Shown in pieces: positions 42,229-52,863 of a stretch of 64,000 nucleotides of DNA. The notes beneath the pieces were generated by a model. It saw only the letters and a program-made list of their open reading frames with translations, was not told where the DNA came from and did not search any database. Position numbers and translations under genes: made by a program. The DNA is from Saccharum officinarum (lineage: Eukaryota > Streptophyta > Magnoliopsida > Poales > Poaceae). How positions within the stretch are numbered: the stretch's first letter is position 1; the number at the start of each line of letters is the position of its first letter. The stretch covers positions 66,452,662 through 66,516,661 of the forward strand of contig CM036225.1 of assembly GCA_020631735.1 (NCBI GenBank), given 5' to 3'.

Positions 42229-45200
42229 ATGTCAGGCGATGATAAGAGTTGGATGCGCTTGCCTCGTTCTTCAACCGAGTGGCAGAACAAATTCATGCAG
42301 TTTGTGGACAGGACATATAGTGGCACTTCGAGGGGTGGAACTGCAGCATGTCCATGCCGTAAATGTCTATGCATGTCACACAGAACACGGGCTGTGCTTC
42401 AGATTCATGTCCTTTCAACAGGGTTTGCTGAAAGTTTTATAATGGAAGGGGAAGGTTCAGCTGATGTGGTATTTCACAATGAAGATGCAAGACCTAGTGA
42501 TGTACAAGTACACAATGATGACCCAACAGCAGCAGATGTACAAGTACAGAACGATGATGAAGGTGCACCACATGATTCTGGAGTAGACAATGAAGAAGGC
42601 GGCGCACCGAGTGAAGATGATGAGGCCAGTAATTTGATTAAATCCCTAATCAGAGGTGAAATACGAGGAGAGATCAGTGATGAAGACGAGCCGAATGAGC
42701 AAGCCAAGGTCTTCTTCAAGTTACTACAGGAGGCAAAAAAGGAATTATATCCAGGTTGCGAAGATGGTACAAAGATATCTTTTATTGTGGAACTTTTCCA
42801 GGTTAAGTGCATGTATGGGATAAGTAACAAAGCATTGGAGGGGGTACTCTTTCTGATCTCAAAGTTTCTCCCTAAAGGTCATTGTGTCCCAAACACAATG
42901 GAGAAAGTGCAAAGGGTGGTTCGCGATCTAGGCTTGGACTATATCAAGATAGATGCATGTGAGAATCATTGTGTGTTATTTCGGAAGGAATACGAGACGC
43001 TGGATATATGCCCCATATGTAAAGCGTCTAGGTGGAAAACAGATGATCGTGGTGCTGGCCATGTGGACGATGGTCATGATAACAACCGTCGTCGTGTCCC
43101 AGTCAAAATCCTTTGGTACTTCCCTCTGACACCTCGGTTGCGCAGATTGTACATGTCAGAGAGCACGTCATCAGAAATGCGTTGGCATGAGGAAGGAAGA
43201 ATAGATGATGCCAAACTACGTCATCCTGCTGACTCCAGGGCATGGAAGCACGTGGATAGTACATTTCCACAATTTAAAGAAGCTCGTAACGTTTGACTGG
43301 GTCTTGCTTCTGATGGCTTCAACCCATTTGGTATGCAAAATGTTACTTATAGTTGTTGGCCTGTTATCCTAGTACCTTACAATTTGCCTCCTTGGTTGTA
43401 TGAGAAACAATCTTATTGGATCATGTCGATGTTGATACCTGGCAAGAAAAGTCCTGGAATGAATATTGATGTTTACTTGAGGCCCCTCATTGATGAGTTG
43501 AAGGAGCTGTGGAATACTGGTGTTAATTGTAGGGATGTAAAGGCAAAGGAAAACTTTACACTACGTGCTATGCTGCTATGGACAATCAATGACTTCCCTG
43601 CATATGCGGTGCTTTCTGGTTGGAGCACAAAAGGAAAATTTGCATGTCCTTACTGTCACAAGGAGACATATTATTTGTGGTTGAAACATGGGAAGAAGTT
43701 CTGCTACATGGGACATCGTCGGTTTTTGCCCTTGGACCATCCATGGCGCATGAACAAGATGAGCTTCAACAATGAGGAGGAAACCAGGGAGGCTCCAGTT
43801 CCACTATCTGGTCAAGATGTATTAGACCATTATGCAACTTTTCATCAAATGGGATTTGGAAAGGACATATCAAAAAAGAGGAAGCGTGATGAAGACGCAA
43901 GATGGCACAATTGGAGGAAGAAGAGTTTTTTTTTGAGCTCCCCTACTGGTCTTCTTTGCTCATAAGGCATAATTTGGACGTGATGCATATTGAGAAAAAC
44001 ATATGCGAGAGCATATTAGGGACTTTGCTTGAAATTGAAGGGAAATGTAAGGACAGCGAGAATGCCCGCCTTGACATGGAACATCTTGGGATCAGGCAAG
44101 ATCAGCATCCTGTGATTGATGATGACACGTACACCTTGCCAGCAGCATTGTACTCTCTAGACAAGGATGACAAGAGGATTTTATGCCAATTTCTTCAAGG
44201 AGTGAAGATGCCTGATGGGTTCTGCTCCAATCTAAAGAGATGTGTTGATGATAAAACATGTAAGGTGTCTGGACTCAAAACTCATGACTACCATATTATT
44301 CTACAAAAACTATTGCCCTTAGTCATTAGAAAGATTTTGCCAGAAGATGTTGGCAGGCCATTGATTGAGCTCAGTAGGTTCTTCAGTGCACTTTGTTCAA
44401 ATGAGTTGGTGCCAGCAGATCTTGACAAACTAGACAGTTCAATTAAAGAAACTCTTTGTCAGCTTGAGATGGTTTTCCCACCAGCATTTTTTGACATAAT
44501 GATTCATTTGCCGGTCCATCTAGTTGAAGAGGCTAAACTAGGAGGGCCAGTGTGTTACAGATGGATGTATCCAGTAGAGAGGTATCTACATACTGTTAAA
44601 GGATATGTCAGGAACAAGGCACAGCCAGAAGGATCAATAGCTGAGGGCTACATAGCTGAGGAGTGTCTTACATTTTGCTCTCGATTCTTCGACATCGACA
44701 CCAAGCTGAGTCGAGCTGATCGTCATGAAAATATAGTTGTGAATGAGCCTCCAAGTGGTCTAAGCATATTTAGTGAAATTGATTACAAGAGGAGAGGAAA
44801 TAAGCTTAAGAATTTGGAGAAAGTTGAACTTCAAAAGATGAGGCACTACATAATTACTAATTGTGATGAAGCTAGGAAATGGGTAGAGTAAGTCGCAATT
44901 TTTACCACTTAATTTATCTATTATCTGCTTGTTTGTGGCGTCAACTAATAATTTGGTGCACTCTGATGTAGGGAGCATAAGACACAACTAACAAGGGATA
45001 GTTTAATTAACATTAAAAAACGACACAAGGAGCATTTTGTAAGATGGTTTGAAATCGAGGTATGTAGTATTATTTTATATTTTTAAATTCCAGTTTATGG
45101 TCGACTGACATAGTAATTAACTGGTAGATGTCTAACTTGATTTTTAAATTGCAGATAGCAAAACTATACGAGAAAGGGGAAGCAAGTAAACTGATGCATG

Positions 45201-45916
45201 CCCTTTCTCAAGGACCTGACCCTCGAGCTCGTGTGTTGAATAGAGTGCACATCAATAATTGGCTATTTCGGACAGCTGCCATAGAGAAAAGCCTCGTGAC
45301 ACAAAATTCTGGTGTCCTTGTGAAGGGTGATGATAGTACAGGCAACATGACCTGGTATGGAGTCATTAGAAATATAATCTCACTGGAATTCCCACAAGAA
45401 AAAGAAGTTATATTGTTTCAGTGTGATTGGTATGATGTGTCGGCTACTAGTACCAGCAGAAGCAGAGGGTACAATAGGGATAAATTTGGTATTATCGACA
45501 TTGCTACTTCCATGTTCAGATATTCGGATGAACCTTACATTCTTGCTTCAAATGCTGAACCGGTGTTTTATGTCCCTATCGTGAACAAGCCGGGATGGTC
45601 TACTGTTGTTTTCGTGAGACCAAGAAATTTGTTTTCCATGCCAGACATAGGAAATGACGCCGATGCACTTGATGTGGGAATCCAAGAAATGAATGAATCA
45701 GGCCAAGGTCAGGAATTATTAAACTGGTCAAGACAAGATAGGGCAGGCACAACTGGTTCTGCCGCCATTATTAATGAAGTGCGTAGCGAAGCAATTCCCG
45801 AACCTGTTGATGACTATATTGGTGATGATGATTCTGACGACGATGACACCTACATTGATGATGGGGTTATTGCACCAGTCATGGAAGAAAATATAGAAGA
45901 TGATTTCTTTGTTTGA
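42229..45916 (+). pseudogene. CACTA transposase, TNP2/TNPD type, with DUF4218 and DUF4216 regions
   Basis: Residues 1-75 (WMRLPRSSTEWQNKFMQFVD, then CPCRKC) are the transposase-associated domain. The TNP2 catalytic region follows (LICICKASRWK-type zinc motif CPICKASRWK, VKILWYFPLTPRLRRLYMSE, LASDGFNPFGMQ, MLIPGKKSPGMNIDVYLRPL, FACPYCHKETYYLW, LDVMHIEKNICESILGTLLE). DUF4218 comes next (HLPVHLVEEAKLGGPVCYRW, YPVERYLHTVKGYVRNKAQP), ending at a donor GTAAGT after 44890. A short exon 44973-45059 lies between AG and GTATGT, then DUF4216 (45154-45916: TWYGVIRNIISLEF, VPIVNKPGWSTVVFV). Damage: TGA at 43294-43296 where the family has Arg (CGA to TGA), and a one-base frame change in a T9 run at 43926-43934. 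The protein would catalyse cut-and-paste at the CACTA ends. Confidence 0.9.
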
Positions 45917-47079
45917 AGACAATTTTTTTGTTGCAATGTTTGATGGGAAGGGTCACTTATCCTTCATACGCATATGTCGCACTTTATTATTTTTTTCTTT
46001 TGAACTGATGACATGGTTAAGTTCGAATCATTGCATGGAACCTTAATGTTCGTTATGCTAATGAATACCTCTTGAGACAAATGTTTTAAGTATTTTTCAC
46101 TTATAAGTTGCAATCTGAAATCAAGATTTTCTTGGCAGAATCGAAAGGCCCTCTATACAGAGGTTCATATGACAACATATTTTCATTAGCAGATTGCATA
46201 AGTCGGCGGCCACCTGCGCCGAAGTATTCTTGGTCGCCATTGACACCATGAGATCGTCGGCCGACGGCTTGTCCTCCTCCTCGTCAACATTGTAGTCGAC
46301 GCCATCAACCACGGTCTCCGGCCATCGTTTTGGTCAAATGTCAAAAGGAGGAACATCCATGTTTCTCTTTGTATTTGTGTGCTCTAGCTTATGCCCAGAG
46401 GTGTGTTCGGCCTTCTTGAGAGGCCAGTTTGGAACTTCAATATTGGCCCAACTGTTCACAGAAGTTGAGCGCATTTTTATGCACTTCAGCTCCATGTATA
46501 AATCGTAGTAGAATGTGCTTGCCGCCGTGCACTACGCCGTGGCCTTGCCGCCGTGCACTACGCCGTGGCCATGAGCACTACAGCGCCCTTGTCGTCAGCT
46601 TGCTAGGAGCACCAAAGACAGCCCATTAGCCATCAACGTGGACACAAGCACAAGCACGAGCTCACACTCTGTTGGTCCAACTTTGCCACCACACGGACAC
46701 AGCACGCGGTCGCGATCCGGCACCTAGACACCATAGTGCAGCACACGGACACAAGCCGCCTTGACCGTGATCTTGCCTTACACATGCATGCCTTGCGGAC
46801 ATGCTGTGCACGCACACACACCAGCCAGCGGCCATCGTGACCTTGCCGCCGCCGTCCAAGCACGCCAACAAGCACACGCGCAGCTCGGCTTCGGACATCT
46901 GCACAGCCATAGCACGCGCCATCGGTGCAACACCATCGGCTTGATCGGCACGGCGTCGCACTGAAGCCCGCAGCCGCAGCAGGCCTTGACCTGGCGGGTG
47001 CCTGGCTCGCTGCATGTATGGCCCGTGATAAGGCCCAATCCAAATCAGCCTCGCCTTCTAGTTCTCGTTGCAATTATCA
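45917..47079. other. CACTA region downstream of the transposase
   Basis: No recognisable gene. GC-rich from 46510 to 47040 with several overlapping short ORFs on both strands (for example 46633-47073 minus, 146 codons), none with a domain. It could be captured host sequence, but I cannot name a source. It includes a 26-bp tandem repeat (46518-46543 and 46544-46569, unit beginning CTTGCCGCCGTGCACTACGC). Confidence 0.4.
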
Positions 47080-47582
47080 AAGTATATTGCAACAAAAAAT
47101 AAGCGTTGCACTTGAACACAATTTTCGCTTCCACCCCAGAGATCTCGTTGCAATAAAATTTAGCACTTGCAACAATATCAAAGTATATTACAACTGCCAA
47201 AAACGGTTGCAATTGACCCCCCACTTTTGCTTCGCCTCCAAGAGTTCTCGTTGCATTAAGCATCTAGCGTTTGCAACACTTGTCAAATTTTATGCAACAC
47301 AAAAAAACCGCAGCAATAGTCAAAACCAAATGCAACTAATGTAAATGTAGTTGCAGTACTACCACTCAATTGCAACCAAAATCGATTCTACTGCAACCAT
47401 TTTTCACCATTGCAATATCGTCCGCCAAATGCAACAGAGCTTTGCAACATCTTGAAAACCGTTGTATTAAAGGCATGTATCGCTACCATTTTTTAGAATG
47501 GTTGTAATACAACGATCTCTAGCAACCAAATTTTCTACGTTGCAATTCTTTGACGTTGCATTAGACCGAAAAGCTTGTAGTG
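47080..47582. repeat. CACTA right subterminal and terminal repeats
   Basis: There are many TTGCAAC and GTTGCAAT words (TATTGCAACA, GTTGCAATAA, CTTGCAACAA and others), then the terminal inverted repeat GACCGAAAAGCTTGTAGTG. These mirror the left end and are the expected transposase binding sites. Confidence 0.75.
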
Positions 47583-47585
47583 ATT

Positions 47586-48500
47586 TACAGTACAACTGTG
47601 AGGGCTATAATGGCTCTGGCTTTAGTCATATAGAAGGACCTTTTCTAGCTTGTTAGTGGTATTCCTTTTTGGCATAAGAATGGCTTGACGAATCAGGTAT
47701 AGTGCGGCCTCTGTTCTCATATGTATAGGCTGCGTGTTATTGTACCATTTGGAAGGGGGGCTCTACATCTGTTTGCCGAGTAAAATCTAATGGCCCTAAC
47801 TTGTTAGACGAACCTTTGAAAGACTTCATAGTGTTCCCCTGCCTGCTCACCTTGAAAGTATTTTGGGAGTAATTAACCCGGGCATATGGGCAACACGACT
47901 CACAGTGAAAGTGTACAACCTCTGCAGAGTGTAAAACTATTATAACAGCCGTGCTCACGGTCACGAGTGGCCTTGGACCCTTATGGAATAGTGGATCATT
48001 AATAATGAATATATTTTTGCTATTCATTAATCATTTCACATGGATCATATGTTTATTGTTACATTGAGACATTTTGATATTATTGATATACTGAAATAAT
48101 GCTAATTAAAAGCTACATGCTCATAAACCTATGTTATGCCTTTGAGCCTCATGAACCTCATGTTACACTTGTTGAGTACGAGATGTACTTACGCTTGTTT
48201 ATTTTTCTTACTTGGATAAAAATCTCGGATGGGTAACAGATGGTGCAAATAGTGACTACTTCTACTTCCCTGAAGATTACTAGACTTATAGTCAACCAGC
48301 CAATGTGCCTGTGATTAGAGCTACCACGAGAGATTTATATTTTTACTTCCGTTATATTTGTGTAAAGACTATGTGTTAATAATCATGATGTAATAACATT
48401 TGTGATGATACGTCCTTTATAATTTGTTAACTTATGTGTGATTGATCTCTGGGCACACATAAGAGTATGCACTCCATTTGGTCGTTAAATGGGTATGACA
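47586..48500 (+). repeat. Element B 5' LTR, second part
   Basis: Continues the LTR after the CACTA element and its ATT duplication, and ends GGGTATGACA before the primer site. It contains the last LTR exon candidate at 48240-48283. Confidence 0.75.
48240..48283 (+). other. Last candidate LTR exon of element B
   Basis: Preceded by GGATGGGTAACAG. With one carried base it reads DGANSDYFYFPEDY and TAG. It matches the position and phase of the last E2 LTR exon (DDMLYQGF, GDED, stop) and likewise ends in acidic residues. Confidence 0.45.
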
Positions 48501-48503
48501 AAT

Positions 48504-48515
48504 TGGTATCAAAAG
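48504..48515 (+). other. Element B primer-binding site
   Basis: TGGTATCAAAAG, three bases after the LTR end TGACA. A variant of the tRNA-Met site TGGTATCAGAGC. Confidence 0.7.
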
Positions 48516-48690
48516 CTATTGTTGACTGTAGGACACAAGCCTAGCTAGAAATGGTCAATTTAGTATCTTTTTTTCACTATTTTTATGCTTATTATCTTGC
48601 TCTTGTTATTTGATAAATTTTGATGCTTCTTATGTCTCATTCTATTATAAAATTTTGCCTCTATTCTAACTACATCTAAAAACTCTATAG

Positions 48691-49551
48691 ATGGTTCATG
48701 GCCGCAAGACTGCCCGCATCACTATTGGAGGACACTACCCACCTCGTGCTTTGCTTGCACCTAAAGAGCCACAAGAGGAAGTACCCCAGGAGAAGGAGCA
48801 GACCCCTGAAGCACCATTCCAAGCGCCAGCACCTCCTCAGGAAGAACCCGAGCCTAAAGAAGACCCTGAGATCATCGAGATTGAAGATGATGAAGAGGAG
48901 GAAGCCAATGGAGGAGAGCAACCCCCGTCTCCACCACATGATGTAGCTGCTGAGGATGTGCCACCTCCTCCAACGGGATGGACTGTGAAGATCTACCACA
49001 AGGCTGGAGGAGATGCTGTCTCTCACCATCGACTTGTGGGAATGCTCTCTGCCTACTTTGCTGATTGGCACCCAGCTGTGGAGTACGTCTGTTGGGAGTA
49101 TAACCATCCGCTGGAGGACACTTACTGGAAGGCAAGAGCGAGCATTTTTCCTAAGGATGAGGAAAAAGGGGCATATCAGCTGGACAGGATGTATGCTCAC
49201 ATGGGTCGTCGAGCTACCATGGAGGATAGCATTGAAGATGCCTCTTTTGAAGCATGCATGGGCCTTCGCTACCTTCGCTTTGACAGCATGAAGCATGATA
49301 TTCACCGTTACCTCCCTCGTGCACACCCCGACCTTGGATGGGCCATGATGGATCCAGTGCAGTTGGAACCACTTTCTCGGGTGATGGTGAACTTTGTCTA
49401 TGATATGATGGAGAGGAAGCTGCAGTTAGAGGAGATGGTGAAGGCACAGGGGAAGACCATCAAGAGGTGCCAAGCAATGATTGATGAACTCCGAGCAAAT
49501 CAAGGCATGGCCAAGATTTATGAGACATTAGATCATGAGCCACGTCATTAG
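48691..49551 (+). CDS. Element B extra ORF: H3-tail-like N-terminus, acidic linker, globular domain, coiled coil
   Basis: An uninterrupted 286-codon ORF between primer site and gag, starting right after an acceptor-like CTATAG. Residues 1-24 (MVHGRKTARITIGGHYPPRA and on) align without gap to the H3 tail, with T6, A7, R8, G12, G13, P16 and L20 in register. However, K4 is Arg and K9 is Ile, so the modifiable lysines are lost. A Pro/Glu-rich acidic linker follows (residues 26-80), with IIEIEDDEEEEA. A globular part of unknown fold comes next, about residues 93-230 (GWTVKIYHKAGGDAVSHH, YVCWEYNHPLEDTYWKARA, YLPRAHPDLGWAMMD). It ends in a C-terminal coiled coil (MMERKLQLEEMVKAQGKTIK). It is intact while gag-pol next to it has eight stops. 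Function unknown; the extra ORF of E2 is its counterpart by position and N-terminus. Confidence 0.8.
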   Translation: MVHGRKTARITIGGHYPPRALLAPKEPQEEVPQEKEQTPEAPFQAPAPPQEEPEPKEDPEIIEIEDDEEEEANGGEQPPSPPHDVAAEDVPPPPTGWTVKIYHKAGGDAVSHHRLVGMLSAYFADWHPAVEYVCWEYNHPLEDTYWKARASIFPKDEEKGAYQLDRMYAHMGRRATMEDSIEDASFEACMGLRYLRFDSMKHDIHRYLPRAHPDLGWAMMDPVQLEPLSRVMVNFVYDMMERKLQLEEMVKAQGKTIKRCQAMIDELRANQGMAKIYETLDHEPRH

Positions 49552-50244
49552 AAAATAGGAGTCCTCTATGTAATAAGAACGTTCTTAGTAACGTCAGTTG
49601 AGTCTTCGAGTCTGTCGTGTGGTTTGAACTTTGGTGTGATAGTTGCTTTATCATTATGTTTATATGTGAGTTGTATTTTTGTTATGAGTGTTGGGGCTTG
49701 TAGGCATGTCTACAAGTTCTATTTTTAAGAATAAAAAGTTTATTAGTCAAGGGAATAACAGTTAGGTTTGGTATTATCACGTTTCTGTCCTTGCTGTTTT
49801 CTGGAGCAGTCTGCAATATTTCTGATATGGTTCAAAAACAGTTCGTGCAACATTTATGAAATTTTTATGAGAGAAACTAGGCTTAAGCACCTTTCAAATG
49901 CCACTGGAATCACCTTTTTATCAGGTCTGGTTTGAGAGATATAACTATCACAAGTTAAAGTTTCTGCACAGTTTGGAGTCTAGAACAGTTTCTGTTGCGC
50001 CTTATTTTTCATTAAATTAACGACAGAATCTGGTCTTATGGTCTAAATAGACGTTATGGAGAACTTTATAAGCTTTCCAACCATATAAAGCACGCCTCTA
50101 TTGGACTTCTGTAGCTCGAGATATGATTGATTTACTGAACTGTTAACATTGATATTCGCCCAGAAAACTTTCAGATCTCATTCTTTATCTTATAAGTGGT
50201 TGATAACATGGAAATCTCAAAGTTTGCATTCTTATGGATGGCAG
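49552..50244 (+). other. Element B spacer between extra ORF and gag
   Basis: AT-rich, without ORFs of note. It ends TATGGATGGCAG directly before the gag ATG, again an acceptor-like AG/ATG junction. Confidence 0.45.
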
Positions 50245-51315
50245 ATGGCCGGAAGAGGAAGAGGCAGAGGTCATGGGGGTGTTCCCCCAAATCCCCCACC
50301 ACCACTGCCACCAACTATTGAGCAACTTTTAGCAGTACAGACACAACTTATGCAACAACTGGTGCAGAACCAATATAATCAGCCAGTTACTGGGGCACCA
50401 CCACGTGATAAGCGTGGTGAGTTTTTGAAGGGTCATCCCCTGGTGTTCACGCATGCCGCTGATCCATTGGAAGCGGATGATTGGCTTCGTGCCGTGGAAA
50501 AGCAACTTAATATTGCACAATGTGATGACCGGCAAAAGGTGTTGTTTGCTTCTGGACAACTCTAGGGAGAAGCTCAGGACTAGTGGGAATCGTATGAGTT
50601 TGGTCGCCCCGCCAATGCTCCCGCGGTCACTTGGCAGGAGTTTAGAGAGAACTTTAGGGCTTACCATATATCAGAAGGGATAATAGAACTGAAGGCAGAG
50701 GAATTTAGGAACTTGACCCAAGGGTCATTGTCTGTAGCTGAGTATCATGACAGGTTTGCCCAATTGTCACGATATGCTCCACATGAGGTGGCTAATGACA
50801 ATGATAAGCAACACCGCTTCTTGAAGGGATTGTATGATGGACTGCAATTGCAACTGATGTCCAATACTTATCCCAATTTTCAAACGCTTGTGAACCATGC
50901 TATCGTGGTGGATAACAAGCGCAAGGAGATGGATGCCAAGAGGAAAAGGCTTCAGGGACAGACTTCTGGTAGTAACACTCGTCCGCGTACTGGTTTCCAG
51001 CAGGGTAATCAACAGAGGCCTTCTTCTAGTCAGTGAAATCGTGGTCAGGTCCCTTTCCGCAATTAGTTCTCGCAACGTCCCCCATTCCAGCCGCAGAATG
51101 GCAACCAACGCCCTCCGCAGTAGAGTGGGAATCAGCCTCAGCGTCAGGGCCCTCCCAATAATGCTCCCATGAAGACCAGTGCTCCCAATACCCCCAACAG
51201 ATGTTTTTGATGTGGGAAAGAAGGTCACTTGTCTTACAACTGCCCTGAGAAGCCCAACCAGTAGACTCCCTAGAGGCAGGGTAGACATCAGAAGCCTGCA
51301 CCTAACACTAGAAGG
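50245..51315 (+). pseudogene. Element B gag
   Basis: ATG at 50245 (MAGRGRGRGHGGVPPNPPPP). The gag domain follows (LEADDWLRAVEKQLNIAQCD, VTWQEFRENFRAYHISEG, LSVAEYHDRFAQLSRYAP, RFLKGLYDGLQLQL), then a basic/Gln-rich tail and a CCHC knuckle interrupted by a stop (CF-stop-CGKEGHLSYNC). Stops are at 50563, 50581, 51034, 51064, 51121, 51208, 51262 and 51271, all in one frame. Each can be produced by a single C-to-T or G-to-A change from Gln, Trp or Arg. No frameshift is present. Confidence 0.85.
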
Positions 51316-52863
51316 GTGAATCACTTGTCCCAGGAAACAACAGTGGAAGAACCGGAAGTTATGCTTGGTACGTTCGATGTCCATTCCACTCCTGCCACTG
51401 TTCTTTTTTATTCTGGAGCATCACATTCTTTCATATCACAAGCATTTGTTAAAATACATAGAATTCATTTGTGTGCCATGAAGAACCCTATATTAGTAAA
51501 CTCACCTGGTGGAAGCATGCCAACATCTTATCGTTGTCTCCCGATTAGTCTCATTCTAAGGGGGATAGAGTTTAAGGTGAGTCCTATAGTATTGAGAACA
51601 GCTGGGATTGATCTCATATTAGGAATGGATTGGATGATGCAACAACAAGCAGAGATTCAGTGCAAGGGGAAATCAGTAGTGCTGACAACACCAAAGGGAT
51701 ATAGGATCAGGGTTGATGTGAAAGTGCAAAAACAGGAGACCGCTACAGTGAACCAGCTTAATGATGGTGCCAACAAGGAGGACCATATTGTGGAGGAGTT
51801 CTCCGATTTGTTTCCTGAGGAATTGCCAGGTATGCCACCAGACCGTGACATTGAATTTATTATTGAATTGTTACCTAGAACTACACCCATAGCTAAGCGT
51901 CCATATAGAATAGGAATAGATGAATTAGAAGAACTTAAGAAACAAATTAAGGAATTGCATGATAAGGGTTTCATTCATCCTAGTTCTTCACCTTGGGGAG
52001 CACCAGTGATTTTTGTGGACAAGAAAGATGGCACTCAGAGGATGTGTGTAGATTATCGGTCTCTCAATGAGGTTACCATCAAGAATAAGTACCCGTTGCC
52101 TAGAATTGATGACTTGTTTGATCAGTTGAGAGGTGCTTGTGTATTCTCCAAGATTGATTTTCGTTCTGGATATCATCAGTTGAAGATCCGTGCTAGTGAT
52201 ATACCAAAGATAGCTTTTACAACACGGTATGGGTTATATGAGTATACAATGATGTCTTTTGGTCTGACTAATGCCCCTACATACTTTATGTATTTGATGA
52301 ATAAGGTATTCATGGAATATCTGGACAAGTTTATAGTGGTATTCATTGATGATATTCTAGTATTCTCCAAGACTGAGGAGGAACATGCTGAACATTTGAG
52401 GTTGGTCTTGCAAAAGCTCAGAGAACACCAGCTATATGCCAAGCGAAGTAAATGCGAGTTTTGGTTGAAGGAAGTTTCCTTTCTTGGTCATGTTGTCTCA
52501 AATGGAGGAATTTCAGTAGATCCTAGCAAAGTGAAAGATGTATTGGACTGGAAGCCACCAACCAATGTAAGTGAGATCCGTAGTTTCTTGGGATTAGCAG
52601 GCTATTACAGGAGATTTATAGAGGGATTTTCTAAGCTTGCGAAGCCAATGACTGCACTATTAGAGAAGAATGCCAAGTTTGTGTGGTCTGAGAAGTGTCA
52701 GGCTAATTTTGAGGAATTGAAGAAAAGATTGACCACTGCACCAGTATTAGTTTTGCCAGATCTGAGTAAACACTTCTCTATCTACTGTGATGCATCTCGT
52801 TTGGGTTTAGGATGTGTTCTTATACAAGAAGGTAGAGTTGTGGCATATGCATCGAGACAGTTG
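51316..52863 (+). pseudogene. Element B protease, RT and start of RNase H, truncated by element T
   Basis: One open frame of over 500 codons. The protease active site reads [11 protein letters not shown]: the catalytic Asp is Tyr (TAT at 51409), so the protease is dead. [12 protein letters not shown] is the protease C-terminal motif. RT is well kept ([50 protein letters not shown]) with intact catalytic [11 protein letters not shown]. RNase H starts ([29 protein letters not shown]) and stops at the T insertion. The target pentamer is predicted to be AGTTG (52859-52863). Confidence 0.88.

Larger units (their letters stand above)
33181..47582. mobile_element. CACTA (En/Spm) transposon, 14.4 kb
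   Basis: Starts CACTACAAAATTTTCGGTC and ends GACCGAAAAGCTTGTAGTG. The 19-bp inverted repeats match at 17 positions. The 3-bp target ATT is duplicated exactly at 33178-33180 and 47583-47585. Both ends have long subterminal zones full of TTGCAAC/GTTGCAAT-type words. It carries a TNP2-type transposase on the plus strand and a second, TNPA-like gene on the minus strand, as in autonomous CACTA elements. The transposase has one stop and one frameshift, so it is probably no longer autonomous. Confidence 0.95.
31378..52863 (+). mobile_element. Element B: Tekay-type gypsy element, split by a CACTA insertion and cut by element T
   Basis: It starts TGTAACACC like E2. The LTR runs 31378-33180, is interrupted by the CACTA element, and resumes 47586-48500 (about 2.7 kb in total, ending GGGTATGACA). 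A primer site (48504), an H3-tail-like extra ORF, and gag-protease-RT follow, until T interrupts the RNase H at 52863. Integrase and 3' LTR lie outside the window. The protein is closely related in layout to E2 but is clearly a different family. Confidence 0.85.

Noticed and set aside
42239..42442. Overlapping short ORF inside the CACTA transposase start
   Set aside because: Shadow of the transposase-associated domain in another frame.
46633..47073. 146-codon minus-strand ORF near the right end of the CACTA element as a captured host gene
   Set aside because: Overlaps other ORFs on both strands, is Cys/Arg-rich by composition and resembles no family I know.
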